Shown: positions 9,232 to 18,406 of the stretch, in pieces | Position numbering within the stretch: the stretch's first letter is position 1 | Layout: the number at the start of each line of letters is the position of its first letter | Assembly (NCBI GenBank): GCA_965248175.1 | Contig: OZ252093.1 | Location: forward strand, 992,001-1,056,000 | Source of the DNA: VXPQ01 sp965248175 | Lineage (GTDB): Bacteria > Bacteroidota > Rhodothermia > Rhodothermales > VXPQ01 | Direction: 5' to 3' | DNA: 64,000 bases | The notes under the pieces: model-generated | Told to the model about the DNA's origin: nothing | Seen by the model: only the letters and a program-made list of their open reading frames with translations | Databases searched by the model: none | Made by a program: the position numbers and the translations under genes

Positions 9232-10470
9232 ATGTCGCCAGAATCGATTCGTGATCGCGCCGGCGCGTTTTCTCGCCTGGCCTCCCTGACGAAGGTTCCA
9301 CATGGGGTCCCTGAGCGTTCGTTCGAAGCTCCGTCCCACCTCATGGAACGTGCGCGGACCACACTCGAAGGACATTTTGGGGTTGTGGAAGGAGCACGCT
9401 CCGGGATAGATTTTGCACACGGGAGCATGGGATTGCTCGCTGAGCATACGCATTACTTCGACGGGTTCGCCCTGCTTTTTTCAATCCCGTCCGGTACGGC
9501 AGTGGCGATGCGCGCCTCGACGGGCGAAGCGTCCCGGCTCGCGTTTGGACACGACGACAGGACATGGACATACGGCCCGGATCATCCGCTTCCCGATACC
9601 GCCCCCCCGCCCGTTCGTATTGTTTTCGAAACGCTCCGCCGCCTGGCGCCCGAAGATGCGCGGGCCGATGTAGCTGTGGCAAACGCGGTGCCCTCTTCGT
9701 GCGCGGATGCATACGTTGCTGCCCTTGGCGTGGCAACGGCGCGTGCATGCCGGGAAACTTTTTTGCCCGCTCAGGAGGACCGTCGGGTATGCGAACAGGT
9801 CCATGAAGTGGTCGAGACGAGTCTGGGCCGTTCCTTCAGCCCCGCCTTTCTCATAGCTGCCGAGCAAGGGCGCCCCGAACAGTATTCCTTCGTGGATGCC
9901 GCTACGCTCGAATGTATGTTGCTCGAAGCCCCTGCAGAGGATGCGCTTGCGTTCGGGCTGGTAGAGACGGGAGGCGATACCTTCTTCGAAGCCGGAGCCG
10001 TTGCAAGGAAAAGGAAAATGGCGTCCGAGGCGGTGGTCATTCTGCGCAGGAAGGGATTCGATACGGTAGCGTCGCTGCGAGATCTGGAGCACCGCGATTT
10101 ACCGGCGGCGACGGACGCTGTCCCCATCCGTTTGCGGCCTGCTCTGCGCTGGTTGGTGCAGGAGAACCAGCGCGTGCCGAAACTGGTAGGAGCGGTGCAA
10201 CGTAAAGACTGGCAGCTTTTCGGGGCGCTTCTTCTCATGTCCGACGCATTGACGCGCAGGGACTGGGGTGGCACGACGGATGTTTCGAATAGTGTGGTGG
10301 ACGAAGTTGACGCCATGAGCCTTGACGGTATGTACGGAGCATTTTCCATACATCGAGGGAGTACGGTGGTGATGGCGGGACGGCCTTTTGTCGTACCCCG
10401 TTGCCTGGACCGTGTGCAAGCCGGGCTCAAAAGAAAATTCGACATGGACGTACGCGTCATGCTCCTGTGA
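9232..10470 (+). CDS. Degenerate GHMP kinase, galactokinase-like
   Basis: Protein of 412 residues resembling galactokinase in layout but not in all catalytic motifs. The sugar-binding motif is recognisable as GLLAEHTHYFDGFAL (compare GEHTDYNGG in galactokinase). The second motif, normally the glycine/serine-rich ATP loop, reads VPSSCADAYVAALG and lacks the loop glycines. The third motif, usually rich in glycine, is also poor. It may therefore be a pseudokinase or use a changed substrate. The start ATG at 9232 follows a good GGGGAGGA ribosome-binding site, and the gene is 17 bases after fmt. The frame is intact and long, so it is not an obvious pseudogene. Confidence 0.6.
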   Translation: MSPESIRDRAGAFSRLASLTKVPHGVPERSFEAPSHLMERARTTLEGHFGVVEGARSGIDFAHGSMGLLAEHTHYFDGFALLFSIPSGTAVAMRASTGEASRLAFGHDDRTWTYGPDHPLPDTAPPPVRIVFETLRRLAPEDARADVAVANAVPSSCADAYVAALGVATARACRETFLPAQEDRRVCEQVHEVVETSLGRSFSPAFLIAAEQGRPEQYSFVDAATLECMLLEAPAEDALAFGLVETGGDTFFEAGAVARKRKMASEAVVILRRKGFDTVASLRDLEHRDLPAATDAVPIRLRPALRWLVQENQRVPKLVGAVQRKDWQLFGALLLMSDALTRRDWGGTTDVSNSVVDEVDAMSLDGMYGAFSIHRGSTVVMAGRPFVVPRCLDRVQAGLKRKFDMDVRVMLL

Positions 10471-10568
10471 CGACCTGCGCTTCCTGCGCCGCGCTCCTGA
10501 CCCTGTTCTTCATACCTATCCCAAGTAATCCGTTTTTCTGTCACGTGGAAACCGTACCAAACTTTGAT

Positions 10569-11549
10569 ATGGCCCGGGTCAGCGACCGCATCCGCAAGGA
10601 AAGTGCGTTCGTGGACCAATTATTGAACGAGGTGGGCCGGGTTATCGTGGGGCAGCGTCACATGATCGAGCGTCTGCTGATCGGGCTGCTCGGTGATGGA
10701 CATGTGCTGCTCGAAGGCGTACCGGGTCTTGCCAAGACCCTCACGGTCAGTTCTCTTGCCCGTGCAATCGGGACAAAGTTCCAGCGTATCCAGTTCACCC
10801 CGGATTTGCTTCCCGCCGACCTGCTGGGTACGCTCGTTTACAATCAGAAAGAAGGGTCTTTTTCCATCAAAAAGGGGCCTATCTTTGCGAACCTCATTCT
10901 GGCCGACGAGATCAACCGGTCCCCGGCCAAGGTCCAAAGCGCCCTGCTCGAAAGTATGCAGGAGCGGCAGGTGACTATCGGCGAGACGACCTTTCCGCTC
11001 GGGGAGCCGTTTCTGGTACTGGCCACTCAGAATCCGATCGAGCAGGAAGGCACCTATCCTCTTCCCGAAGCGCAAGTGGATCGGTTCATGCTGAAAATCC
11101 GCGTGGAGTACCCGACCCGTGACGAGGAGCTGGAAATCATGCGCCGCATGGCCCGGACCGGCGAGAAAGAAGAGGTCAGGGAAGTGGTTGGACCGGAGGA
11201 AATTCTGTCAGCACGCGCAGTGCTGAACGAACTCTACATGGACGAGCGAGTTGAGAAGTACATGGTGGATCTTGTGATGGCGTCAAGGCGTCCGGCGGAG
11301 TACCGCTTGCCGGATATCGCTCCGCTGATCGAGTTCGGCGCCTCACCCCGCGCGACCATTCACCTGAACCTTGCGGCGCGCGCCCATGCTTTTCTGGAGC
11401 GCCGGGCCTATGTTACGCCGGAAGACGTTCGCATGCTGGCCCCGGACGTAATGCGACACCGCATTGCGGTATCGTACGAGGCCGAGGCAGAAGAGGTGAC
11501 GAGCGACGATCTGGTGCGGCAGATCCTCGAAACCGTAGAGGTTCCGTAG
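10569..11549 (+). CDS. MoxR-family AAA+ ATPase
   Basis: AAA+ ATPase of about 326 residues acting as a chaperone for assembly or activation of target proteins. Walker A is GVPGLAKT, which keeps the usual MoxR variant loop. Walker B and the following helix read LADEINRSPAKVQSALLESM, and sensor 1 is in LATQNPIEQEGTYPLPEAQ. The C-terminal lid domain is complete. MoxR genes are usually followed by DUF58 and von Willebrand A genes; here hprK follows instead, so the client is not evident. The ATG at 10569 begins the conserved part; upstream in-frame codons overlap the galactokinase-like gene. Confidence 0.88.
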   Translation: MARVSDRIRKESAFVDQLLNEVGRVIVGQRHMIERLLIGLLGDGHVLLEGVPGLAKTLTVSSLARAIGTKFQRIQFTPDLLPADLLGTLVYNQKEGSFSIKKGPIFANLILADEINRSPAKVQSALLESMQERQVTIGETTFPLGEPFLVLATQNPIEQEGTYPLPEAQVDRFMLKIRVEYPTRDEELEIMRRMARTGEKEEVREVVGPEEILSARAVLNELYMDERVEKYMVDLVMASRRPAEYRLPDIAPLIEFGASPRATIHLNLAARAHAFLERRAYVTPEDVRMLAPDVMRHRIAVSYEAEAEEVTSDDLVRQILETVEVP

Positions 11550-11622
11550 CCGCCTCGCATACCAAGCGGTTAAGTACATGCCGCCCCCTTCCGAATCCGT
11601 TTATTGAACCAGGCCCGACGCC

Positions 11623-12639
11623 ATGCCCGATACGGCGAAAGCCTTCAAGAAAGAATCCATCACCGTGGCGTTCATGGTGGAACAGTTGCGGACGGCGGTG
11701 GGGATCGATATCGAATCCGTGAACGATGTTCCCGGTGAGGACCGATTGGTGACCGAGGTCGATTTGCACCGCCCGGGGTTGGTGCTGGCCGGGTATACCG
11801 ATCTTTTCACCCATCAGCGTGTGCAGATGCTGGGCAACACGGAAAACCAGTTTCTCCGGCATCAGCCGGTTGCTGTCCGGCACAAGGCATTCGGAACACT
11901 GGTTTCCTTTCCCGTGCCCTGCATTGTGCTCACCGTAAACAACGTGCTCGACGACGAGATGGTGGGTATGGCGACGCGGCAGGGCGTACCTGTTTTCCGG
12001 ACGCCCTTGCAGTCCATCGACTTCATGGCGGCCTTGCGGGATTTCCTGAATGACCAGTTTGCGTTGCAGCAAACGATTCACGGATCCCTGGTGGCCGTAT
12101 ACGGCATAGGCCTGCTCCTGATCGGCAAATCCGGTATCGGCAAGAGCGAGGTGGCGCTGGATCTGGTTGAGCGAGGGCACCGGCTGGTGGCCGATGACGT
12201 GGTTATCGTCACGCGCAAGGAAGAGCAAGTGCTGATGGGCGCCGGCACGGATCTCGCCCAGCATTTTATGGAGGTGCGGGGGCTTGGATTGGTAGATATT
12301 CGCGCCATGTTCGGCATCCGGGCCATTCGTTTTCATAAGCGAGTCGAGATTGTGGTGCATATGGAATTGTGGGATACCGAAGAGGAATACACGCGTCTGG
12401 GCATGGTGAGTGACACCTTCAGCGTGCTGGATGTCGAGTTGCCCATGGTGAAGATCCCGGTCACGCCCGGCAAAAACATTACGGTGATCTGCGAAGTAAT
12501 CGCCATGAATCATCTGCTTCGCAACGCCGGCTACGATCCTGCCGAGGTGTTTGCAAAGCGTCTCGCCGACCGTATTCGCGCCAAGGGATCCGACCAGCCT
12601 GCCCGGATGATCGAGTACTTCCAGCGTGATTACGAGTAG
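11623..12639 (+). CDS. hprK: HPr kinase/phosphorylase
   Basis: Bifunctional enzyme that phosphorylates and dephosphorylates Ser-46 of HPr or a related carrier. The C-terminal catalytic domain has the P loop GKSGIGKSEVALDL (about residue 167), then RLVADDVV and the family signature HFMEVRGLGLVDIRAMFG. The N-terminal domain covers about residues 15-140. Length is 338 residues against the usual 310-330. No HPr or other PTS gene is visible nearby; HprK without a complete PTS is common in non-Firmicutes and then points to a regulatory role. A hairpin follows the stop codon. Confidence 0.93.
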   Translation: MPDTAKAFKKESITVAFMVEQLRTAVGIDIESVNDVPGEDRLVTEVDLHRPGLVLAGYTDLFTHQRVQMLGNTENQFLRHQPVAVRHKAFGTLVSFPVPCIVLTVNNVLDDEMVGMATRQGVPVFRTPLQSIDFMAALRDFLNDQFALQQTIHGSLVAVYGIGLLLIGKSGIGKSEVALDLVERGHRLVADDVVIVTRKEEQVLMGAGTDLAQHFMEVRGLGLVDIRAMFGIRAIRFHKRVEIVVHMELWDTEEEYTRLGMVSDTFSVLDVELPMVKIPVTPGKNITVICEVIAMNHLLRNAGYDPAEVFAKRLADRIRAKGSDQPARMIEYFQRDYE

Positions 12640-12641
12640 CC

Positions 12642-12672
12642 GATTCGCCTCCCTGTCCAGGCGAATCTATTT
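12642..12672 (+). terminator. Putative intrinsic terminator after hprK
   Basis: A perfect 9-bp stem, GATTCGCCT paired with AGGCGAATC around an 8-base loop, begins 2 bases after the hprK stop and is followed by TATTT. The T tract is weak, so termination may be inefficient. It would separate hprK from the promoter just downstream. Confidence 0.55.
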
Positions 12673-12699
12673 GACAATCAGACGGGACATCCCTATCTT
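12671..12699 (+). promoter_or_regulatory. Sigma-70-like promoter for the M23 peptidase gene
   Basis: Exact TTGACA -35 box at 12671, a 17-base spacer, then TATCTT (4 of 6 matches to TATAAT) at 12694. It follows the hprK terminator hairpin directly and points at the M23 gene, leaving a leader of about 140 bases. The leader contains a GACATTA/TAATGTC inverted repeat. Found by reading only. Confidence 0.5.
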
Positions 12700-12843
12700 G
12701 CACTAACATGGCCTGAATTTTCAGCCTCCGTTTCAGGGTTCATCATCTGTGCGGGGACATTACGTTATTCCCGGTCCAATACCTGTGGGGCGGGCATAAT
12801 GTCATCGTAAGCCAGGGTACGTTAACACAATCACGCCTTACAT

Positions 12844-13821
12844 ATGTCGAAAAAACGCTACTATTACGACCCCAAATCTTGCAGGTATGTGGAGGATAAA
12901 TGGGGCGGGCTGTACAGTGGCCGGCAGGTATTGCGGGTGGCAGTGCTGGCGCTCCTGCTTGCTATTCCGTTGTCATGGATCATTGACACGGTCGACGAGA
13001 CGCCTCAGGAAGTAGCCCTGAAGACCGAGAAGACGGTGCTTCAGGAAGGGATTATGGAATTCGGCGATCGGCTGGATCTGTACGCTCGCCAATTGGAAAG
13101 GCTCGAGGAGTCAGACCATCAGTTGTATCGCACGCTTCTCGGCGTGGAGCCGATTTCCGAAGACATCCGGCGCCTGGGCGTGGGTGGTTCCGATCCGTAC
13201 GAGGAGTTCGACCGGTTGGGGTCACCAACGGGTACGCTGCTCAAGGAGACGGCGCAAAGGCTTGATCAAATTGAAAGCCGTATCAATCTCCAGGGTGCAA
13301 GTTTGCGGGATTTGCTGACGCTTACGAACGAGCAAATGGACCGGAACAACCAGATGCCGGCGATCCTTCCAGCTTCCGGCCCGGTCGTGTCCGGGTTCGG
13401 CATGAGAAACGATCCGCTGCTCGGAGTCCGTAGAATGCATTACGGGGTGGATATTTCCGTAAGACAGGGTTCCCCGGTGATTGCTTCCGCTGCCGGTCGG
13501 ATCCTCAAAAGAGGATTCAACACCAGTTATGGCCACCACGTGATTATTTCGCATCCTGCATCGGAAACCGAGACGTTGTATGCGCACCTTTCCGCGATCG
13601 ACGATTCCATACGGCGTGGACGTGAAATCGAGCGTGGCGAACGAATTGGTCTCAGTGGCAACACAGGGCGTTCAGTGGGTCCCCATGTACATTTTGAGGT
13701 GCGGGACGCAGGTGGAAGGGCAAGAAACCCGATTTCCTTTATGTCCCCATCCATGACGCCGGTGCAGTACGCAAAATTGAAGGAGGATTCGGAGCGAGCG
13801 ACCAGATCGCTTGATTATTGA
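12844..13821 (+). CDS. M23-family metallopeptidase (LytM domain), membrane-anchored
   Basis: Likely peptidoglycan endopeptidase or divisome/elongasome activator of 325 residues. It has a short cytoplasmic tail, one membrane segment at about 32-47, a coiled-coil-like stretch at about 60-165 and a C-terminal M23 domain. Zinc ligands are visible in HYGVDISVRQGSPV (about 199-203) and in GPHVHFEVRD (about 281), with YAHLS between them. All ligands are present, so it may be active rather than an EnvC/NlpD-type degenerate activator. The topology resembles peptidases found throughout Bacteroidota. Confidence 0.88.
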   Translation: MSKKRYYYDPKSCRYVEDKWGGLYSGRQVLRVAVLALLLAIPLSWIIDTVDETPQEVALKTEKTVLQEGIMEFGDRLDLYARQLERLEESDHQLYRTLLGVEPISEDIRRLGVGGSDPYEEFDRLGSPTGTLLKETAQRLDQIESRINLQGASLRDLLTLTNEQMDRNNQMPAILPASGPVVSGFGMRNDPLLGVRRMHYGVDISVRQGSPVIASAAGRILKRGFNTSYGHHVIISHPASETETLYAHLSAIDDSIRRGREIERGERIGLSGNTGRSVGPHVHFEVRDAGGRARNPISFMSPSMTPVQYAKLKEDSERATRSLDY

Positions 13822-14030
13822 GCCCGGAGAGCGCCACGCAGCATGTTACAGAGTCGTTTTGCGGCTGACGGGTGGTACTAAGCGTTATATTTTGTGTATA
13901 TATTCAGAGTAACACCATTCATTACTTGCTTTTATCCTTTCGGGAAATTATAGTGCCTGCTCAATGTGCAAGCTCGGTCGCGTAATCCGCACCGGTTGCC
14001 TTGTCGGCCCCTTCAACAAATTCTCACCTG

Positions 14031-14249
14031 ATGTACTGGAGTCTCGAATTGGCATCTTACCTTGAAGATGCGCCCTGGCCTGCAACGAAAGACGAACTCA
14101 TCGACTATGCAGAGCGTACGGGAGCTCCGCGTGAGGTTATGGAAAATCTCGAAGAGATCGAGGATGATGGCGAGCCGTACGAAAGCATTGAGGAAGTTTG
14201 GCCGGATTACCCCACGGCTGACGACGACTTTTACTTCGAGGAAGAATGA
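14031..14249 (+). CDS. DUF2795-like small acidic protein
   Basis: Protein of 72 residues starting MYWSLELASYLEDAPWPATK. It continues with ELIDYAERTGAPREVMENL and a very acidic tail ending in DDDFYFEEE. The WPATKxELIxYAxxxGAPxxVxxNL pattern is that of the DUF2795 family, whose function is unknown. An in-frame start at 14001 is possible. Its coding region overlaps the probable 5' end of the following outer-membrane protein gene, so the two may be coupled. Confidence 0.75.
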   Translation: MYWSLELASYLEDAPWPATKDELIDYAERTGAPREVMENLEEIEDDGEPYESIEEVWPDYPTADDDFYFEEE

Positions 14250-16743
14250 CCCGTCCCCTTGCGGGAGTTTACATCGCGTTCTTCTTCGGGCAGTCTGGTT
14301 TGCTGTCGTTCTGACGATTGCCGGTGCGGCAGACGCTCAGGACGCCGAGGGGGACACTTCTTCCGGCGCAAGGCTCGGAGAGGCGTATACCGATACCCTC
14401 ATCGTACGCCGTGTTGCCTTTGAGGGCAACGAATTTTTTGATGAGGCGGCGTTGGCCCGCAGGGTGCGTACGCAACCGAATCGCAGGTTTGCCAAACTTC
14501 CGGGGGTGACCTGGTGGCTGTGGCTGTACCGCCTTGGGAACTCCGGAATACTCGGGGACCGGTTGAGCAATTCGCTGATGGCCGGCGGTGAGCCTCCCGC
14601 CGCACTCGACATGGATGTGCTCCATGCGGATCTGGATCGTCTGCGCCTTTTGTATCGTCAGGAAGGGTTCTTCAAAGCCGAGGTGACGGCCCGGATAGAT
14701 ACGATAGCGGCAGGCAAGGCAGCCGTCATCTTTCGAGTGACGCCCGGGCTTCCCACCTATATCCGGAATGTGTGGTACGACGGGATCGACCACCTGACGC
14801 TCGATCAACATGGGCGGCTGGTGCAGGATGCCGTACTGCGCGTTGAGCGCATCGATCCGGATCGTCCCCTGTATCTTCGTGCACGCCGGCAGCGGTACTC
14901 CGAAACGATGCTGCATAACGAAGTACGGCGGATACTGACTTTTATGCGGGACGAAGGATATCCCGCCATTACCCGCGATTCCATTCGCGCGGCGATTGTC
15001 CAGCTGCCGGACAGTTTCGATGTGCGCTTCGAGATCGGGACAGGTCCGCGTTATCGCTTCGGAGACATCTCGTTCGAGATAGCGGGGCCCGAACCGAAAG
15101 TAGCGGAGCGCTCCGATACCCTTTCGCTCAAGGCCCCTTCGGATTCCGTAGCCGGCGGTACGGCGTCTTTCCGGTTTCGAAACGAGAAGAAATTGTCGCC
15201 GGGGCTACTTGTCCGTACGCTTCAGTTTACGCCAGGGGATTGGTACTCGCAGTCGAAGGTGCTTGCTACCCGGCGGCGTCTCGAAGGCACTGGCGTATTT
15301 CTGTTTACTGATATCGTTCCGCAACCATTGACCGATGACTTCGGGGATGCCGTTCCGACCTTGTCGCATCGTGTCGATCTTCGTACCCGCGACCGGCATC
15401 AGATCGGTTTGGAGCCGTCCGTGTTTCAGCGCGTGGATCCGTTCAATAACTCGGACAAGGAATTAGGTACGGGGGTCGCCGTTACGTATGAGAACGCCAA
15501 CCTGTTGGGCCGGGGCGAGGCGTTTCGCGTACGAACATCCGGGTCCATATCGACCGACTTCTACGATGTAACCGCGGCGCAGGCGGAGGTCGTGACGTCG
15601 CTCACGATGCCGTACCTCATGCGTCCGTTTCGTGGGCTCGACGCTGCGCTCCCCCTGTACGATGTCCGAACCCATCTGACACTAAGCCTGCTCACTGCCC
15701 GCCGCGACGATTTTGGTCTCATCATCCGGGCGCGCGGCAATGCCCGGTACCGTCTCGAATTGCGCCATAATGCGACCTTGACGTCCTTACTGGATGTAAT
15801 GGACGTGAGTCTGAGCAACCCCGATACGTTGCGGAACTTCCGGAACGAGATTCTGAACAACCTGCTCGGTCCGGTTTCAGACCCGGTTCAGCAGGCGCAG
15901 ATTCTCGAGGATTACACGGTGCCGCAAATCAATACGGCGTTCCGATATGCGCTGCGCTCGACCAATGTGAATCCGCTCCGGCGCGACCGAGGTCGTAGTA
16001 TCGAGGCATCGGTGGAACTGGGCAACAATCTGCCTTATCTGCTGGACCGTGTTGCATATTCTCCCGGTAAAGTAGAAGGATATCTTCCTGGTCTTTCCAT
16101 CTTTTCTTCCGAGGGGCCATCGAATCGGCTCCTGTACCGGCGATATGTGCGCTTCGCAAGCGATTTTCGCTTGTATCATGCCGTCAACCCTTCTTCTGTC
16201 ATTGCACTGAAGTTCATTGGTGGTGTTGCGCATCCACTGGGCGATACGGGGCTGGTGCCGTTTGGTCAGCGGTTCTATATCGGCGGCGGCTCGAGTGTGC
16301 GGGGCTGGGACTGGCATGAACTGGGCCCTGGCGGTGCCCGATTTCAGTCTGTACAGGACTCCGGGGAAGGTACGAACATTCTCGGCGGGGACATCAAACT
16401 GGAAGCGGGCGTGGAGATGCGGAGAATTCTTTTTCACTCCTTTCTCGGCACCGACTGGATCGGCGCATTCTTTGTGGATGCCGGCAACGTGTGGTTCGGC
16501 CCTCGCAATCCTGGCTTCGGCGAGGATGTATCCGGGAAGCTGGATGGGCGGTTCCGTTTCGATTCGTTCTATCGCCAGATAGGCGTCGGGTCCGGGATAG
16601 GCCTTCGGCTGGACTGGAAGTATCTCATCGGGCGGATCGATCTGGCCGTGAAGGTCTACGATCCTCGTCGTCCCGGTGTCGGAACATTCCCCGACGGCCT
16701 TGAAAAACGCCGGTGGCATTTCGGTCTGGGGCACGCTTTTTAA
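14164..16743 (+). CDS. BamA/TamA-type (Omp85) outer-membrane assembly protein
   Basis: About 860 residues. A signal-peptide core (VLLRAVWFAVVLTIAGAADA) is followed by POTRA-like repeats beginning VRRVAFEGNEFFDEAALARR. A 16-strand-type barrel follows, with the Omp85 region FYIGGGSSVRGWDWHELGPGG and the terminal WHFGLGHAF ending in Phe. It should insert or help insert outer-membrane proteins; BamA and TamA cannot be told apart here. The start is unclear: the only in-frame ATGs are at 14164/14167 inside the DUF2795 gene, giving a 40-residue extension before the signal core. An ATG at 14246 overlapping the upstream stop lies in another frame. Confidence 0.85.
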   Translation: MMASRTKALRKFGRITPRLTTTFTSRKNDPSPCGSLHRVLLRAVWFAVVLTIAGAADAQDAEGDTSSGARLGEAYTDTLIVRRVAFEGNEFFDEAALARRVRTQPNRRFAKLPGVTWWLWLYRLGNSGILGDRLSNSLMAGGEPPAALDMDVLHADLDRLRLLYRQEGFFKAEVTARIDTIAAGKAAVIFRVTPGLPTYIRNVWYDGIDHLTLDQHGRLVQDAVLRVERIDPDRPLYLRARRQRYSETMLHNEVRRILTFMRDEGYPAITRDSIRAAIVQLPDSFDVRFEIGTGPRYRFGDISFEIAGPEPKVAERSDTLSLKAPSDSVAGGTASFRFRNEKKLSPGLLVRTLQFTPGDWYSQSKVLATRRRLEGTGVFLFTDIVPQPLTDDFGDAVPTLSHRVDLRTRDRHQIGLEPSVFQRVDPFNNSDKELGTGVAVTYENANLLGRGEAFRVRTSGSISTDFYDVTAAQAEVVTSLTMPYLMRPFRGLDAALPLYDVRTHLTLSLLTARRDDFGLIIRARGNARYRLELRHNATLTSLLDVMDVSLSNPDTLRNFRNEILNNLLGPVSDPVQQAQILEDYTVPQINTAFRYALRSTNVNPLRRDRGRSIEASVELGNNLPYLLDRVAYSPGKVEGYLPGLSIFSSEGPSNRLLYRRYVRFASDFRLYHAVNPSSVIALKFIGGVAHPLGDTGLVPFGQRFYIGGGSSVRGWDWHELGPGGARFQSVQDSGEGTNILGGDIKLEAGVEMRRILFHSFLGTDWIGAFFVDAGNVWFGPRNPGFGEDVSGKLDGRFRFDSFYRQIGVGSGIGLRLDWKYLIGRIDLAVKVYDPRRPGVGTFPDGLEKRRWHFGLGHAF

Positions 16744-16791
16744 ATTTTTGTTTTTTCGATCAGGTTTCGACCTGGCGCATCCCTTTCCGTA

Positions 16792-16956
16792 ATGCACCTC
16801 GTCCCCATTCCAATCATGTTTGCTGCCCCGCCCCTGCTCGAAAGCGTTGCTGCCCGCATGGAGCATGGCTTTCGCTTTCGTTCAGATCCGGCAATGTACC
16901 TGATTGCCGATATGACCGGCGCATGGCATGAAGCCGCAAAAAAAGCCAGGAGGTAA
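16792..16956 (+). CDS. Small open frame of 54 codons, doubtful
   Basis: An ATG-to-TAA frame (starting MHLVPIPIMFAAPPLLESV) fills most of the gap between the Omp85 gene and rlmD and overlaps the start of rlmD by 29 bases in another frame. I recognise no family. It could be a short coupled leader gene or chance. Confidence 0.2.
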   Translation: MHLVPIPIMFAAPPLLESVAARMEHGFRFRSDPAMYLIADMTGAWHEAAKKARR

Positions 16957-18364
16957 CAGTATCGTAGAGCGCGGAGCACATATCGAACTATCCATCGAGA
17001 AATTCGCCGACGGAGGGAGGTCTCTTGCCCGCGTAGACGGGTTTGTGATTTTCGTTCCCTGGGCTGTACCGGGAGATCGTGTACGCGCCCGCATTTACAA
17101 AAAGAAAAAGGGATATGCGGAGGCGGCGATCGAGGAGGTGCTGGAGCCGAGCAAGCTGCGTGTTGCGTCGCCGTGCCGCTACTTCGGGACGTGCGGCGGA
17201 TGCCGGTGGCAGCATGTGGAGTACCAAGCGCAACTTGACGCCAAGACAGAGAGCGTGCGCGATGCCCTGATGCGTGTCGGTCAGTTTGCGGAGGTCGCGG
17301 TTCGCCCGACCATCGGATCGGAGAAGCGCTATTTCTATCGCAATAAGATGGAGTTCTCGTTCAGCGCGAATCGCTGGCTGACGCGGGAGGAAATCGATTC
17401 GGGCAGTGCTTTCGACACGAAGTTTGCCCTGGGTCTACATGTCCCCGGGCATTTTGACAAGGTGCTTGATCTGCACGAATGCCATCTGCAATCGACGGCA
17501 AGCTATGAAATGGTGAATCGGATACGCGATTTTGTCCAGGAGCGCGACTGGTCTCTCTGGAACATCCGAAAGCATACCGGTTTCCTGCGGCATTTGGTCA
17601 TCCGGACCGGCGAGCGCACCGGCGAAGTCATGGTCAACCTGGTGACGAACGGATTCGATGCGGAGCGGATGGCCGCGATGGCTGCTTTTCTTCGGCAGGG
17701 TTTTCCTGAGGTTACCACGTTCGTCAATACGATTCACACGGGGAAAGCCCAGACTGCTTTTGGCGAACGGGTCGAGACCATATTCGGCTCCGGCGTCATT
17801 CGTGACCGGATCGGGCCACACACCTTCGAGATTGCTTCCAATTCCTTTTTCCAGACCAATACCGCCCAGGCGGAGCAGTTGTACGAAACGGTGCGCGCTT
17901 TTGCCGAACTGCAACCGGACGACAGGGTCTACGATTTGTATTGCGGGGCGGGGACCATTTCCATCTTTGTGGCGGATGCTGTACGCTGTGTGACGGGAGT
18001 TGAGCTCATAGAAGAGGCGGTCCGTAATGCACGCGCCAATGCCGAAGCCAACGGCGTGGAAAACTGCACATTCGTACAGGGGGATATACCGGAGGTTTTC
18101 GGGGCCGGTTTCGCGGAGCAATACGGGGCAGCGGATGTGCTTATTGCAGATCCGCCGCGCGCCGGCCTGCATCCGAAGGTGGTCGAGCGCATAGGCGAGT
18201 TGGGGCCCGAACGCTTCGTCTATGTGAGCTGCAATCCGAGGACACAGGCGCGTGATCTAGGCATGCTCCGGGATGCATACCGCATCGAGGCGGTACAGCC
18301 CGTCGATCTGTTTCCGCACACGCCCCACATCGAAAACGTGGTCAAGTTGCGCCGGAAGATATAA
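16928..18364 (+). CDS. rlmD: 23S rRNA (uracil-5-)-methyltransferase RlmD/RumA-type
   Basis: TrmA/RumA family enzyme of 478 residues that methylates a uridine in RNA using SAM. It has an N-terminal TRAM domain (about 15-75) and a [4Fe-4S] motif in CRYFGTCGGCRWQH, with Cys residues near 83, 89 and 92. The Rossmann methyltransferase domain has DLYCGAGTISIF, and the catalytic motifs DPPRAGLHPKV and YVSCNPRTQARD are present with the nucleophile Cys near 434. The iron-sulfur motif and TRAM domain favour RlmD/RlmCD over TrmA, but the exact target uridine is not readable. Confidence 0.88.
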   Translation: MKPQKKPGGNSIVERGAHIELSIEKFADGGRSLARVDGFVIFVPWAVPGDRVRARIYKKKKGYAEAAIEEVLEPSKLRVASPCRYFGTCGGCRWQHVEYQAQLDAKTESVRDALMRVGQFAEVAVRPTIGSEKRYFYRNKMEFSFSANRWLTREEIDSGSAFDTKFALGLHVPGHFDKVLDLHECHLQSTASYEMVNRIRDFVQERDWSLWNIRKHTGFLRHLVIRTGERTGEVMVNLVTNGFDAERMAAMAAFLRQGFPEVTTFVNTIHTGKAQTAFGERVETIFGSGVIRDRIGPHTFEIASNSFFQTNTAQAEQLYETVRAFAELQPDDRVYDLYCGAGTISIFVADAVRCVTGVELIEEAVRNARANAEANGVENCTFVQGDIPEVFGAGFAEQYGAADVLIADPPRAGLHPKVVERIGELGPERFVYVSCNPRTQARDLGMLRDAYRIEAVQPVDLFPHTPHIENVVKLRRKI

Positions 18365-18406
18365 CCTCATTGCATGATCGTACGGGGATACTTGTCCCGC
18401 TCACTA

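Noticed and set aside
11413..12513. 366-codon minus-strand frame opposite hprK
   Set aside because: Rich in His and Arg with no recognisable motif; hprK on the plus strand is unmistakable.
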